Source: Bifidobacterium pluvialisilvae
GTDB lineage: Bacteria > Actinomycetota > Actinomycetes > Actinomycetales > Bifidobacteriaceae
Reading direction: 5' to 3'
NCBI RefSeq assembly: GCF_019331695.1
Contig: NZ_JAHBBI010000001.1
Location: 186,001-250,000 of the forward strand
DNA: 64,000 nt
In this document: positions 17,967 through 26,212 of the stretch, one piece after another
How positions within the stretch are numbered: the stretch's first letter is position 1
Layout of the letters: each line of letters begins with the position of its first letter
The notes under the pieces: model-generated
Told to the model about the DNA's origin: nothing
The model's input: only the letters and a program-made list of their open reading frames with translations
Database searches by the model: none
Translations under genes and position numbers: made by a program

Positions 17967-18190
17967 TGATGACTCCTTTGATATCGGGGGAAACTGGCGG
18001 GAGATCCCGGATGGGAACCTCGTTGTTGCTCCATCGGTTTTCAGTATACTTGTTTATTAGACGGAAAAACTAAGAGGGTTAAAAATGTATCACTTCTTAT
18101 CACGTCATAGGTGTATATGACTTGTGCCTACTGTATTCTGAATGTTAAGAGTTAGTTCATTACGATTCTAAAACCCGAAGGTGGATTATC
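17967..18190. promoter_or_regulatory. divergent control region of xylB and the ROK regulator
   Basis: The 224-base AT-rich region holds both promoters. A dyad GTCATA (18104-18109) and TATGAC (18116-18121) with a six-base gap lies about 70 bases before the ROK start. Nearby AACTAAGAGGGTT and GTTAAGAGTTAG share a common core (TAAGAG). ROK regulators of pentose genes usually bind such divergent regions; which element is used is unknown. Confidence 0.45.
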
Positions 18191-19417
18191 ATGCCACGTG
18201 CACGCAGCATCAACCAGGACGATCTGCGCAACCACAACCTGTCCGTGGTACTTACCACGCTGCTGCATTCGACGACGCCGCTGTCGCGCGCGCAGCTGGC
18301 CAAGGAGACCGGTCTGACGAAGGCGACCATGTCGCTGCTCGCCGAGATTCTGCTCGGCAACGGTGTCGTCGAACAGCTCGCCCCGCAGCAGGAGTCGTCG
18401 AACGGCCGCCCCAGCACCCCTCTGGGCTTCCGGTCCGGCAAGTGGGCCGGCATCGGTTTGCAGATCAATACGGACGGATACGGCTACATGGTCCTCGATA
18501 TCGCCGGCAAGACCGTGGCGCAGGAGTGGGTCGAATGCGACCTCACCAATGCCGACCCGTATGACGCCTTCGCCCGTCTTGACGCTCTTGTCGCCCCCGT
18601 GGAGACCCGTCTTAAGAAGCGGCGGTATCGGATTGTCGGCACAGGTCTTGCCCTTCCCGGTCTGGTCGCGGCGGATCGGAGCCTCATCATGGCACCCAAT
18701 CTGGGATGGTCGAATCTGGAACTGGACCGTTTCGACGTGGTGCGGCGTCTCGACGCCGTGGGCGAGAACGAGGCGAACCTCGCCGCCATCGCCCAAGTGC
18801 CGGGCTATGCCGCCCGCCGCACCCGGGCTGAGACGCCCCTCGACCCCAACGACTCATTCCTGTACATATCCACGGACGTCGGCGTCGGCGGTGCCATCGT
18901 GCGCTCCGGAAGCGTGGTGCGGGGGGACCATGGGTTCGGCGGCGAACTCGGACACGTCTCCGTGGACATGAACGGCCCGCAGTGCCGTTGCGGCCGTCGG
19001 GGATGCCTGGAGATGTACGCGGGTCGCCGGGAGCTGGTCCGGTCGGCCGGCATCGCGGAAGGCGACGAAGCCGCCAGGCCCGAATACGCGGATGAGCTCT
19101 ACCATCGTTGGCGGGAGGGCGACGGCAAAGCGGTGCGGGCCATCGAGCAGGCGCTGGACGCGATGTCGTCGGTGGCGGTGTCGGTCATCAACATGGTGGA
19201 CGTCAGCACCATCGTGCTCGGCGGATTCTGGTCCACTTTCGAAGAGGACCTGACCGCGAGACTCCGTATGCGCATCGTGCCGCAGATCCTCGCCAGGTAT
19301 GCCCTGAACGTGCGTGTGATCGGCTGTCGGACCGTGGACCGGCCGGCGCTGTATGGCGCAGCCTGCCATGGTTTGCGCCAGTTCGTCGAGCATCCGGTCC
19401 GCTACCTAAACGTATGA
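18191..19417 (+). CDS. ROK-family transcriptional regulator (XylR-like)
   Basis: A 408-residue regulator with an N-terminal winged helix-turn-helix (about 15-75, with SRAQLAKETGLTKATMSLLA-type spacing) fused to a ROK sugar-kinase-like domain. The ROK zinc motif is visible as CRCGRRGCLE near residues 265-274, together with the ROK glycine-rich segment GGELGHVSVD. ATG 18191 follows AAGGTGG. It is transcribed divergently from xylB, the arrangement usual for xylose repressors, so it probably represses xylB and perhaps xylA until a sugar ligand binds. Without sugar-kinase partners elsewhere in its frame, regulation is more likely than catalysis. Confidence 0.92.
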   Translation: MPRARSINQDDLRNHNLSVVLTTLLHSTTPLSRAQLAKETGLTKATMSLLAEILLGNGVVEQLAPQQESSNGRPSTPLGFRSGKWAGIGLQINTDGYGYMVLDIAGKTVAQEWVECDLTNADPYDAFARLDALVAPVETRLKKRRYRIVGTGLALPGLVAADRSLIMAPNLGWSNLELDRFDVVRRLDAVGENEANLAAIAQVPGYAARRTRAETPLDPNDSFLYISTDVGVGGAIVRSGSVVRGDHGFGGELGHVSVDMNGPQCRCGRRGCLEMYAGRRELVRSAGIAEGDEAARPEYADELYHRWREGDGKAVRAIEQALDAMSSVAVSVINMVDVSTIVLGGFWSTFEEDLTARLRMRIVPQILARYALNVRVIGCRTVDRPALYGAACHGLRQFVEHPVRYLNV

Positions 19418-19452
19418 ACGTCTCCCCGCTGCGCCGGGCCGTACTCGGGGTA

Positions 19453-19752
19453 TCATCGCAGCGCAAAGATGTCCCACGGGTCGTGTTCGACGACGAACTC
19501 GTTGACCGCACGGATTCGGCCGATGATATCGCCGACGAGAGCCGCGATGAGGACCGCCCATGATGCGAACTCGCTGTGGAACATGTATGTCACCGCCAGC
19601 ATGCCGATGAGCAGGATGACCAGCAGCAGCATGACGATGAGCTGTGCACGGCTCATCATGCGTGACGAACGTGGCAGCGAGACGATCAGCACGCCGATGA
19701 GGAACGATGCGACGGTGAGTATGACGGTGATTGCATAGAACATGACTCCCAT
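19453..19752 (-). CDS. small integral membrane protein of unknown function
   Basis: A 99-residue hydrophobic protein with about three transmembrane helices (near residues 4-25, 36-57 and 63-82). The C-terminal tail is charged and carries Trp and Phe. AGGAGG lies three bases before ATG 19752 and twelve before ATG 19743, so the exact start is uncertain. It follows the AraC gene on the same strand by 63 bases and is probably cotranscribed with it. I recognise no family. Confidence 0.65.
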   Translation of the reverse strand: MGVMFYAITVILTVASFLIGVLIVSLPRSSRMMSRAQLIVMLLLVILLIGMLAVTYMFHSEFASWAVLIAALVGDIIGRIRAVNEFVVEHDPWDIFALR

Positions 19753-19815
19753 TGTCCTCCTGACACGGACCTTGCGGAACAGGCCATGGACCGACGTCCG
19801 ACGCTTCCTGCTGCG

Positions 19816-20697
19816 TCACTTGCCGTAGGAGCTGCGGTAGGCGGAAGGCGTCATGCCGATTTCTTCCAGGAAACGTCGGTTGAAGTTCGACGCATTACGG
19901 TAGCCGCAGGCCGCGCGTATGCGGCTGATGGGCTGGCTGGTGGTCACCAGCAGCTTGCAGGCGTGCGATATGCGCAGCCGTGAGACCAGATCGGAGAAAT
20001 TGATGCCGGTGGTCTGGTGGAAGAAGCGGGAGAACGCCGCCGGGTTCATGGCCACCCGGTCGGCGATGTCGTCAAGGGATATGTCTCCGCCGAGATTGGC
20101 GTTGATGTAGGCCAGGGTCGTGTTGATGCGTTCGGAGACGTCGGAACCGGTGTCCGGGGCGAACGACGGAGTAACGATGGTTTCCCATTCGTCATCCGGG
20201 GCAAGAGCGAACACCTGCAGCAGCGCGAGCACGTCGATGAGCCGCTGATACGGCGAGTGGTCCTTTTCCGATTCCAGCAGCTCCGCCGCCCGTGCCGCGG
20301 ATGCGCCTTTGAGCAGGATGCCGTGGCGCGAACGCTCCAGTACGGTGTGGATGGGAGCCGCTTCGGGAAACAGCCAGACGAGGGACATCAGCTTGTTCGG
20401 ATGAATCTGGCAGGCCACATCTCGTTCGGACAATACCTCGTCCGTATCGATGTCGGAGATCCAGTGATGGGGCACATTGCTTCCAATCAACGTGAACTGC
20501 CCTGGTTCGAACGGGATAAGACCGTCGCCCACCATCATGTAGCCGGTGGATTGCCGGATGAGATGGAATTCGATTTCCGGATGATAGTGCCATTTGGTCA
20601 GATTACAGGGGTAGCCGTGTTCCACCCATCGAATCGATGTGTTGTAATCGGGCACGATGACCTCAAGCTGTCCGTTGCCGTTCATCGGTGCTGGCAT
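19816..20697 (-). CDS. AraC-family transcriptional regulator
   Basis: A 293-residue regulator with an N-terminal cupin-like sensing domain (His-rich region around residues 30-80, including HYHPEIEFHLI) and a C-terminal pair of helix-turn-helix motifs. The first lies near DISLDDIADRVAMNPAAFSR and the second near ISRIRAACGYRNASNFNRRF. GAGAGGTG precedes ATG 20697. It sits immediately downstream of the polyol permease and dehydrogenase genes on the same strand and has its own upstream region with tandem repeats. It is likely to activate that operon in response to a polyol or pentose. Confidence 0.93.
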   Translation of the reverse strand: MPAPMNGNGQLEVIVPDYNTSIRWVEHGYPCNLTKWHYHPEIEFHLIRQSTGYMMVGDGLIPFEPGQFTLIGSNVPHHWISDIDTDEVLSERDVACQIHPNKLMSLVWLFPEAAPIHTVLERSRHGILLKGASAARAAELLESEKDHSPYQRLIDVLALLQVFALAPDDEWETIVTPSFAPDTGSDVSERINTTLAYINANLGGDISLDDIADRVAMNPAAFSRFFHQTTGINFSDLVSRLRISHACKLLVTTSQPISRIRAACGYRNASNFNRRFLEEIGMTPSAYRSSYGK

Positions 20698-20747
20698 GAT
20701 TCACCTCTCGCCGTTATCCTCGGAAATCGGTTTTCACCATACCGCAT

Positions 20748-20790
20748 CCGTCGCACGACATACCGTATGACACCGTATGACATGCGACGG
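20748..20790. promoter_or_regulatory. tandem 10-bp repeats framed by an 8-bp inverted repeat upstream of araC-type gene
   Basis: ACCGTATGAC occurs twice head to tail at 20762-20771 and 20772-20781, one helical turn apart. The pair is bracketed by CCGTCGCA (20748-20755) and TGCGACGG (20783-20790). Direct half-sites on one face of the helix are typical of AraC-protein binding, so this may be an autoregulatory site. Confidence 0.5.
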
Positions 20791-20838
20791 AGGGAATGGG
20801 ATGCCGTTTTTCCGTCAGGCCGCCGGGCGGGAAGGCGG

Positions 20839-22155
20839 TCAGGCCGGCTGCGCCGCGGTGAAGGCGGCTTCCTCCAGCTCAAGCTCCTTGCGGCGCTGCT
20901 CCTCGGGGAGCTTGCGGCCGTTGAGGTCGAAGCCGGGCTGCTTGGGGTGGATGAACCAGGTGAGCAGCGATCCGATGATGTAGAAGATCGCGTAGGCCCA
21001 GCACACGCCGCCGAATCCGACGACGGGGATGAGCAGAGTGGCGATCAGCGGGCCGCCGAAGGTGGAGAGTCCGCTGGCGAGGTTGTTGGCGGAGACCGCT
21101 GCGCCCGGATGGTCGGGGATCAGCGCCGGGAAGATGGCGGCCATGGGCACGAACGCCGTGAATCCGAAGGCGAGGATGACGGCGCCGACGATCATCAGCG
21201 GCCAGCTTTTGCCGAAGAACTGCGGCACATAGTAGAACCACAGCGTGCCGAGTGCGCACAGGCCGGCGCCGAACCAGCGCATCTGGCGGATCCAGCCGTG
21301 CTTGTCGCCTATGCGGCCCCACATCACGTTCGTGAACACGGTGATCACGTTCATCGTGCCCCAGATGACCATCCAGTCGGTCACCTCGAACCACGCGCCG
21401 CCGCCGTTGGTGTGGCTGGCCAGATACAGCGGCATGATGACGGGCAGGCCGTAGAGGGAGAAGTTGCAGATGGCGCGGGCGCACACGGCGAGGAACACCT
21501 GATGGTCCTGGAAGATCACGGTGACGCCGCGGGCGAGTTCACGGCCCACCTCCTTGCCGGTCATGCCCTTGCCCTTGGCATCGCTGGTCGGCTTGAGGCA
21601 GAAGACCACCACGAGAGTGCCCACCACGGCGAACGGTACGGCCACCCACAGTGTGGTGTATTCGCCGAACGCGCGGATCACGGCGCTGGGCACGTAGGTG
21701 CCGAGCACGCCGATGCCGATTTCGAACGCGGCCCAGAACAGGCCGACGGCGGAGGCGAGATGGCGCTTGTCGGTGACTTCGGTGATCATCACCAGGAACG
21801 AGTACATGAGCAGCGGGTAGCCGATGCCTCGAATGGCGTAGACGGTGAGGATGAACGGGTAGGAGCCGGAAGGAATGGCCACGCCCAGCAGGATGATCTG
21901 CAGCACCACCCAGGACACGCCTCCGAAGATCATGACACGCTTGGTTCCGCACAGTTCTGAGACCACGCCGGACGCCCAGGCGGCGAATGCGCCCACCAGA
22001 CCGTAGATGGTGGGCATCATCGATGCCTGCACGGCCGAGAAGCCCTGGTCGACCATGAAGCGGGAGAGGAATGTGAGTTCGAAGCCGTCGCCCGTCATGA
22101 AGATGGCGATAGCGATGTAACCGGCGATGAGTTTCTTGTTGACGCCGAAAAGCAT
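20839..22155 (-). CDS. MFS polyol permease, RbtT/DalT type
   Basis: Twelve-helix major facilitator (438 residues) resembling the ribitol/D-arabitol permeases RbtT and DalT. Conserved blocks are MTGDGFELTFLSRFMV near the start, RGIGYPLLMYSF around residue 118, and FVPMAAIFPALIPDHPGAA in the second half. ATG 22155 is chosen because AAGGGG precedes it and the first helix follows; the longer frame to 22233 lacks a ribosome site. It lies downstream of the polyol dehydrogenase on the same strand. Proton-coupled uptake of a pentitol or hexitol is the likely role; the exact polyol is not determined. Confidence 0.9.
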   Translation of the reverse strand: MLFGVNKKLIAGYIAIAIFMTGDGFELTFLSRFMVDQGFSAVQASMMPTIYGLVGAFAAWASGVVSELCGTKRVMIFGGVSWVVLQIILLGVAIPSGSYPFILTVYAIRGIGYPLLMYSFLVMITEVTDKRHLASAVGLFWAAFEIGIGVLGTYVPSAVIRAFGEYTTLWVAVPFAVVGTLVVVFCLKPTSDAKGKGMTGKEVGRELARGVTVIFQDHQVFLAVCARAICNFSLYGLPVIMPLYLASHTNGGGAWFEVTDWMVIWGTMNVITVFTNVMWGRIGDKHGWIRQMRWFGAGLCALGTLWFYYVPQFFGKSWPLMIVGAVILAFGFTAFVPMAAIFPALIPDHPGAAVSANNLASGLSTFGGPLIATLLIPVVGFGGVCWAYAIFYIIGSLLTWFIHPKQPGFDLNGRKLPEEQRRKELELEEAAFTAAQPA

Positions 22156-22303
22156 AATTACCCCTTGAAAAGAATGAACGAAGAAACCGATGCTACGCCA
22201 AGGCGTTCCCAAGGTTGGCGCTTGCGAACGCACGGGTTACCGGCCCGTGTCCGAAGGCCTTGGCGAGGCATCGTGGAAGGAGAGGAAGAAACGAAAGGAG
22301 AGG

Positions 22304-22338
22304 GGCGCCGGTGCCGTTACGAGGAGCGCGCCGGCGCC
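22304..22338 (-). terminator. GC-rich hairpin between dehydrogenase and permease genes
   Basis: GGCGCCGG (22304-22311) and CCGGCGCC (22331-22338) form an 8-bp stem just after the dehydrogenase stop on the minus strand. The 195-base gap before the permease contains no gene. No strong T-tract follows, so partial termination or message stabilisation is more likely than a full stop. Confidence 0.4.
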
Positions 22339-22350
22339 TGTGGGGCATGT

Positions 22351-23391
22351 TTACTGCTGGTCCACGGTGATCTGGATCTTGACGTCCTCCGGACGTACCT
22401 CCTCGACGCGCTTGAACGCGTCGATGGCGTTGTCCATGGAGTAGGTGTCCGTGATGAACGGCTTGAGGTTGAGCTTGCCGGCGGCGACCAGATCGATGGC
22501 CTTCTGGTAGACGTTGCGGTAGCGGAAGATCGTCATGATGGTGGTCTCGCGGGCCTGTGCGGCGACCACGTCAAAGGGTACCTTGTCCACGGGCATGCCC
22601 ACGAACACGGTGGTGTTGCCGGGGGCGCCGACCTCGAGGATCGTCTCGAACGACTTCTCGGCGCCGGAGCATTCGAACACCACGTCCGCACCCCAGCCGC
22701 CGGTCTCGTCCTTGACCTTCTCGACGAGGTCCTCCTTCTTGAGGTCGACCGGGACGACGCCGGGAATTTGCGAGACGATGTCGAGCTTGACGTCGGAAAT
22801 GTCGGAGACGTACACCTTTGCGGCGCCGGCCGCCAGCGCGGAGGCCGCGGTCAGGATGCCGACGGTGCCCGAACCGGCTACGACGGCGATGTCGCCGGGC
22901 TTGATGCCGGCCTTGGTGGCCGAATGCATGCCCACCGAGAGGGGCTCAAGCAGCGCGCCTTCGCCGAAGCTCATGTTGTCGGGGAGCTTGTAGGTGAATG
23001 CGGCGGGGTGGATGACCTGCTCGCACAGGCAGCCGTCCACCGGCGGGGTGGCGAAGAAACGCACGGCCGGGTCGACGTTGTACATTCCCATGCGGCTGGC
23101 GCGGGAGGTCATGTCGGGGATGCCAGGCTCCATGGCCACGCGGTCGCCCGGCTTGAAGTCGGTGACGCCGGGGCCGACCTCAAGCACGGTGCCGGCGGCT
23201 TCATGTCCGAGGATCATCGGGGCCTTGACGACGAACTGTCCGATGCGTCCGTGCGTGTAGTAGTGCACGTCGGAGCCGCAGATGCCCACGGTGTGCGGGG
23301 CGATGCGCAGTTCACCCGGGCCCGGAGCGGGGACGTCCGGTACTTCGCGGATGTTGATCAGACCCTGATGTTCGAGAACGACAGCCTTCAT
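22351..23391 (-). CDS. zinc-dependent polyol dehydrogenase (sorbitol/xylitol dehydrogenase type)
   Basis: Medium-chain dehydrogenase (346 residues) predicted to oxidise a polyol to its 2-keto sugar with NAD(P). Catalytic-zinc ligands are Cys38 ([10 protein letters not shown]), His63 and Glu64 (GHEAAG), with Glu149 in LLEPLSVG. The Rossmann loop is GSGTVG at 173-178. The lobe that carries four structural-zinc cysteines in many relatives has none here, as in mammalian sorbitol dehydrogenase. AGGAGGA precedes ATG 23391. Oxidation of xylitol or D-arabitol would give xylulose, the substrate of the XylB encoded nearby; sorbitol would give fructose. With the RbtT-type permease and AraC regulator it forms a polyol catabolic unit. 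Confidence 0.92.
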   Translation of the reverse strand: MKAVVLEHQGLINIREVPDVPAPGPGELRIAPHTVGICGSDVHYYTHGRIGQFVVKAPMILGHEAAGTVLEVGPGVTDFKPGDRVAMEPGIPDMTSRASRMGMYNVDPAVRFFATPPVDGCLCEQVIHPAAFTYKLPDNMSFGEGALLEPLSVGMHSATKAGIKPGDIAVVAGSGTVGILTAASALAAGAAKVYVSDISDVKLDIVSQIPGVVPVDLKKEDLVEKVKDETGGWGADVVFECSGAEKSFETILEVGAPGNTTVFVGMPVDKVPFDVVAAQARETTIMTIFRYRNVYQKAIDLVAAGKLNLKPFITDTYSMDNAIDAFKRVEEVRPEDVKIQITVDQQ

Positions 23392-23744
23392 GGTTCCTCC
23401 TAATTGTCGTTGACCGTTCCCTCAACCTTGAGTGAATCGGTGCGCCTTCGTTGGCGTTGACACCATCGTAGGACGAAAAAATCCGTCAGATATCGGGTGT
23501 CAATAACGAGAAATGATATTAATTTTGCACCTTCGATTTGACAGACATATGCGATGTGTCCTAGATAACATTTTGGATATGGTGAAATATGCTGTTTTGC
23601 AGTATGTCAAACATGTTGCCGGATATGCCATTCTTCGAGATGGAGCAGGCGTTCGCATATAGGGACCTATGATGCAAAGAAAGTATCTTTATGGGCTAAG
23701 AAAAGTAAAATTGTATCAATGTGCGTGGTTATATGGAAAAAATT
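23392..23744. other. AT-rich non-coding region upstream of the polyol dehydrogenase
   Basis: No convincing gene is seen in these 353 bases. The region should hold the dehydrogenase promoter on the minus strand. ATAGG and CCTAT around 23660-23672 form a short dyad, and TTTGACAGACATATG near 23537 contains a plus-strand TTGACA without a good -10 or a following gene. Its A+T content is clearly higher than in the flanking genes. Confidence 0.5.
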
Positions 23745-23777
23745 GGCCATCTATCCCGTTATATGGGATAGATGGCC
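23745..23777 (-). terminator. terminator of the NUDIX-pepP operon
   Basis: A perfect 13-bp stem (23745-23757 with 23765-23777) with a seven-base loop is followed, on the minus strand, by a run of six T. It lies 30 bases after the NUDIX stop codon. Confidence 0.92.
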
Positions 23778-23807
23778 TGCTTGGTCTCGCGGTCGAATAG
23801 GGCGATA

Positions 23808-24311
23808 CTATTCGTCGACGGAGAACAGCGCCCGATGGTCGCCGCGACGACGGAACTCGCGGACATAGCCCATGCGCTCCACCGTGGTCGCGGCCAGCGG
23901 CTGCGGCAGGTCGTCGGGGGAGAACCAGCCGACGGTGAGGCTTTCGTCGTCGCCGACGAACGGGTCCGCATTGCCGCCGGGGGCGAGCGAGCACAGGAAC
24001 AGATGATCCATGTACATGGCCTGGTCGCCGTTCGCATACGTGATCATGACGGTGGAGGACTTGACCGAGACCAGCTCCGTGGGCACACAGTCCACGCCGG
24101 TCTCCTCCTTCACCTCGCGCACGACCGTGACGGCCGGCTCCTCGCCCGGCTCGTTGATGCCGTAGACCATGGCCCATTCGCCCGTGTCGGCGCGACGGCC
24201 GAGCAGCACGCGGCCCTCGGCGTCCTCCACATAGGCGGAGACGCCGATGAGCCACAGCGGGTCATGGCCGATCTTCTTCCTCAGTTCCAGCACGAACTCC
24301 GGGGTCGCCAT
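23808..24311 (-). CDS. NUDIX hydrolase
   Basis: Pyrophosphohydrolase of the NUDIX superfamily (167 residues), cytoplasmic. The NUDIX box is complete: Gly51, Glu57, Arg65-Glu66-Val67, Glu69, Glu70 and Gly72 in the spacing GX5EX7REVXEEXG. The substrate (nucleoside diphosphate derivative or oxidised nucleotide) cannot be told from sequence. It begins one base after the stop of pepP, so the two are cotranscribed and probably translationally coupled. Confidence 0.93.
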   Translation of the reverse strand: MATPEFVLELRKKIGHDPLWLIGVSAYVEDAEGRVLLGRRADTGEWAMVYGINEPGEEPAVTVVREVKEETGVDCVPTELVSVKSSTVMITYANGDQAMYMDHLFLCSLAPGGNADPFVGDDESLTVGWFSPDDLPQPLAATTVERMGYVREFRRRGDHRALFSVDE

Positions 24312-24312
24312 G

Positions 24313-25929
24313 TCAGTCGGCCTTCCCGGCGTCCGCGCCCTTCGCCGCCTGGGCGGCCATCCACGCCTCCACGTCGTCGGGCTGCTTCGGGATGTCGCGG
24401 CTGATCCATTCGGGGCCGTCCTCGGTCATGAGCACGTCGTCCTCGATGCGGATGCCGATGCCACGGTATTCGGGCGGCACCAGCAGGTCGTTCTCCTTGA
24501 AGTAGAGTCCCGGCTCGATGGTGAACGTGATGCCCGGCGTGATCGGACGATCCTGATACGACTCGAAGCGGGCCTGCGCGCAGTCGTGCACGTCGAGGCC
24601 AAGATGATGCGCCACGCCGCAGGCGAGCCAACGGCGGTGCTGCTGGCCCTCGGGGGAGAGCGACTCCTCCACGCTCACCGGCAGGATGCCGAACTCGTGC
24701 AGCGACTCGGCGATCGAACGCATCACCGCATCGTGGATGTGATGGTAGGTCACGCCCGGCCTGGCGGCGTCGAAGCCCGCCTGCTGCGCCTTGAGCACGG
24801 CCTCATAGAGACGCCGCTGGAACGGCGTGAACCTGCCGTTCGTCGGGAACGTGCGCGTGATGTCGGCCGTGTACAGGCTGTTGACCTCCACGCCGGCGTC
24901 GATGAGCAGCAGCTCGCCGGAGCCGATGCTGCCGGTGTTGCGCACCCAGTGCAGCGTGGCCGCGTGCGGGCCCGACGCCACGATGGTCTCATAGCCTTCG
25001 TCGTTGCCCTCCTCGCGGGCGTTCGCGTTGAACGCGCCCTCGAGGATGCGTTCGCTGCGCGGCTTGCCGAGCGCACGCGGCAGGGCGGCGAGCATGCGGT
25101 CGAAGCCGCGGTGGGTGGCGGCCACGGCCTTGCGCAGCTCGCCCACCTCATACTCGTCCTTGACCATGCGTGCCTCGGCGGCGAACTCGTGCAGACGGTC
25201 GTCGGCCGCGCGGTTGCGGTCCGGGTCGTCCCAGCCGTTCTGCTCGCGGATGCGCTCCACCTCGCCGGTGACCTGCGGGTCGGCCTCACGGATCACGCGC
25301 AGCTGCACGGCGCCGGCCTCGGGGCCGACGTCCTTGCTCAGCGCGTCGTCGAGCTGGGAGATGTCACGCGTGTCCAGGCCGGTCATCGTGGTGAACTCCT
25401 CCAGGCCTGGGCGCGCGCCCACCCAGTATTCGCCGTAGCCGGAACGGTAGTAGTCCTCGGTGGTCTGGTCGGCGCGGGGCTTGAGGAACAGTGTGGCCGT
25501 ATGGGTCCTGCCGGCCTTCGCCTCCGGCGAGTCGGGGGCCACCGGGTCGAGCACGAGCACTGCGCCGGCCTCGTAGTCCTCGCCGAGGCCCGTGTAGTAG
25601 GCGAACGACGTATCGGCGCGGAACGCATAGTCGCAGTCGTTGTTGCGGGCCTTCGGCTGGCCGGCCGGCAGTACGATGCGGCTGTCGGGGAAGCGTTTGC
25701 CCAGCGCCTCGAGACGGGCCGGGATGTACTTGCTGGATTCCAGCGGCTCGATGCCGGGGTCGACCGCGCCCCAGCCTTCGGTCATGAACGCCTTGAACGA
25801 CTCCGACTTCGGGGAGAGCGTGCGGTTCGTCACGCGCTCGCCCACCGCCTGAGCGGTCAGCTCCTCCTCATCCGCCTCGTATCGTTTCGCGGCCTGCGCC
25901 CTGCGCGCCTCGTCATCTGCCGACACCAT
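24313..25929 (-). CDS. pepP: Xaa-Pro aminopeptidase (aminopeptidase P, M24B)
   Basis: Cytoplasmic metallopeptidase (538 residues) that removes N-terminal residues preceding proline. The N-terminal creatinase-like domain includes DYAFRADTSFAYYTGL. The C-terminal pita-bread domain carries the five metal ligands: two Asp in LLIDAGVEVNSLYTADITR, His in HHLGLDVHD, and two Glu in ITFTIEPGLYF and GIRIEDDVLMTEDG. It is longer than E. coli PepP because of an extra charged N-terminal segment, common in actinobacteria. It is the first gene of a two-gene operon with the NUDIX hydrolase and is divergent from folC. Confidence 0.95.
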   Translation of the reverse strand: MVSADDEARRAQAAKRYEADEEELTAQAVGERVTNRTLSPKSESFKAFMTEGWGAVDPGIEPLESSKYIPARLEALGKRFPDSRIVLPAGQPKARNNDCDYAFRADTSFAYYTGLGEDYEAGAVLVLDPVAPDSPEAKAGRTHTATLFLKPRADQTTEDYYRSGYGEYWVGARPGLEEFTTMTGLDTRDISQLDDALSKDVGPEAGAVQLRVIREADPQVTGEVERIREQNGWDDPDRNRAADDRLHEFAAEARMVKDEYEVGELRKAVAATHRGFDRMLAALPRALGKPRSERILEGAFNANAREEGNDEGYETIVASGPHAATLHWVRNTGSIGSGELLLIDAGVEVNSLYTADITRTFPTNGRFTPFQRRLYEAVLKAQQAGFDAARPGVTYHHIHDAVMRSIAESLHEFGILPVSVEESLSPEGQQHRRWLACGVAHHLGLDVHDCAQARFESYQDRPITPGITFTIEPGLYFKENDLLVPPEYRGIGIRIEDDVLMTEDGPEWISRDIPKQPDDVEAWMAAQAAKGADAGKAD

Positions 25930-26212
25930 CCGCTCCTTTCATAAGAACATGGTCATATTCCTCGCCCATTGTAGGACCCGAATGTTCGATGATTCGTTTA
26001 CGCGGACGCCGATTTCGCCGTCCTCACGTGGCCGTGGCCGACGGTCGGACGCCGCGCCGGGGCGGGCGACAGTGTGGAGGATGGGACACGATACGTGCGA
26101 CGGGATGTTCGCCCATGCCAAAGCGACGTCGGGTGGTCACGGCGATTGCCTAGAATACATCGAGCAAAAAGTAATGTGAATTGATGCCCTGACGGGGCGA
26201 TGAAGGCGGAGT

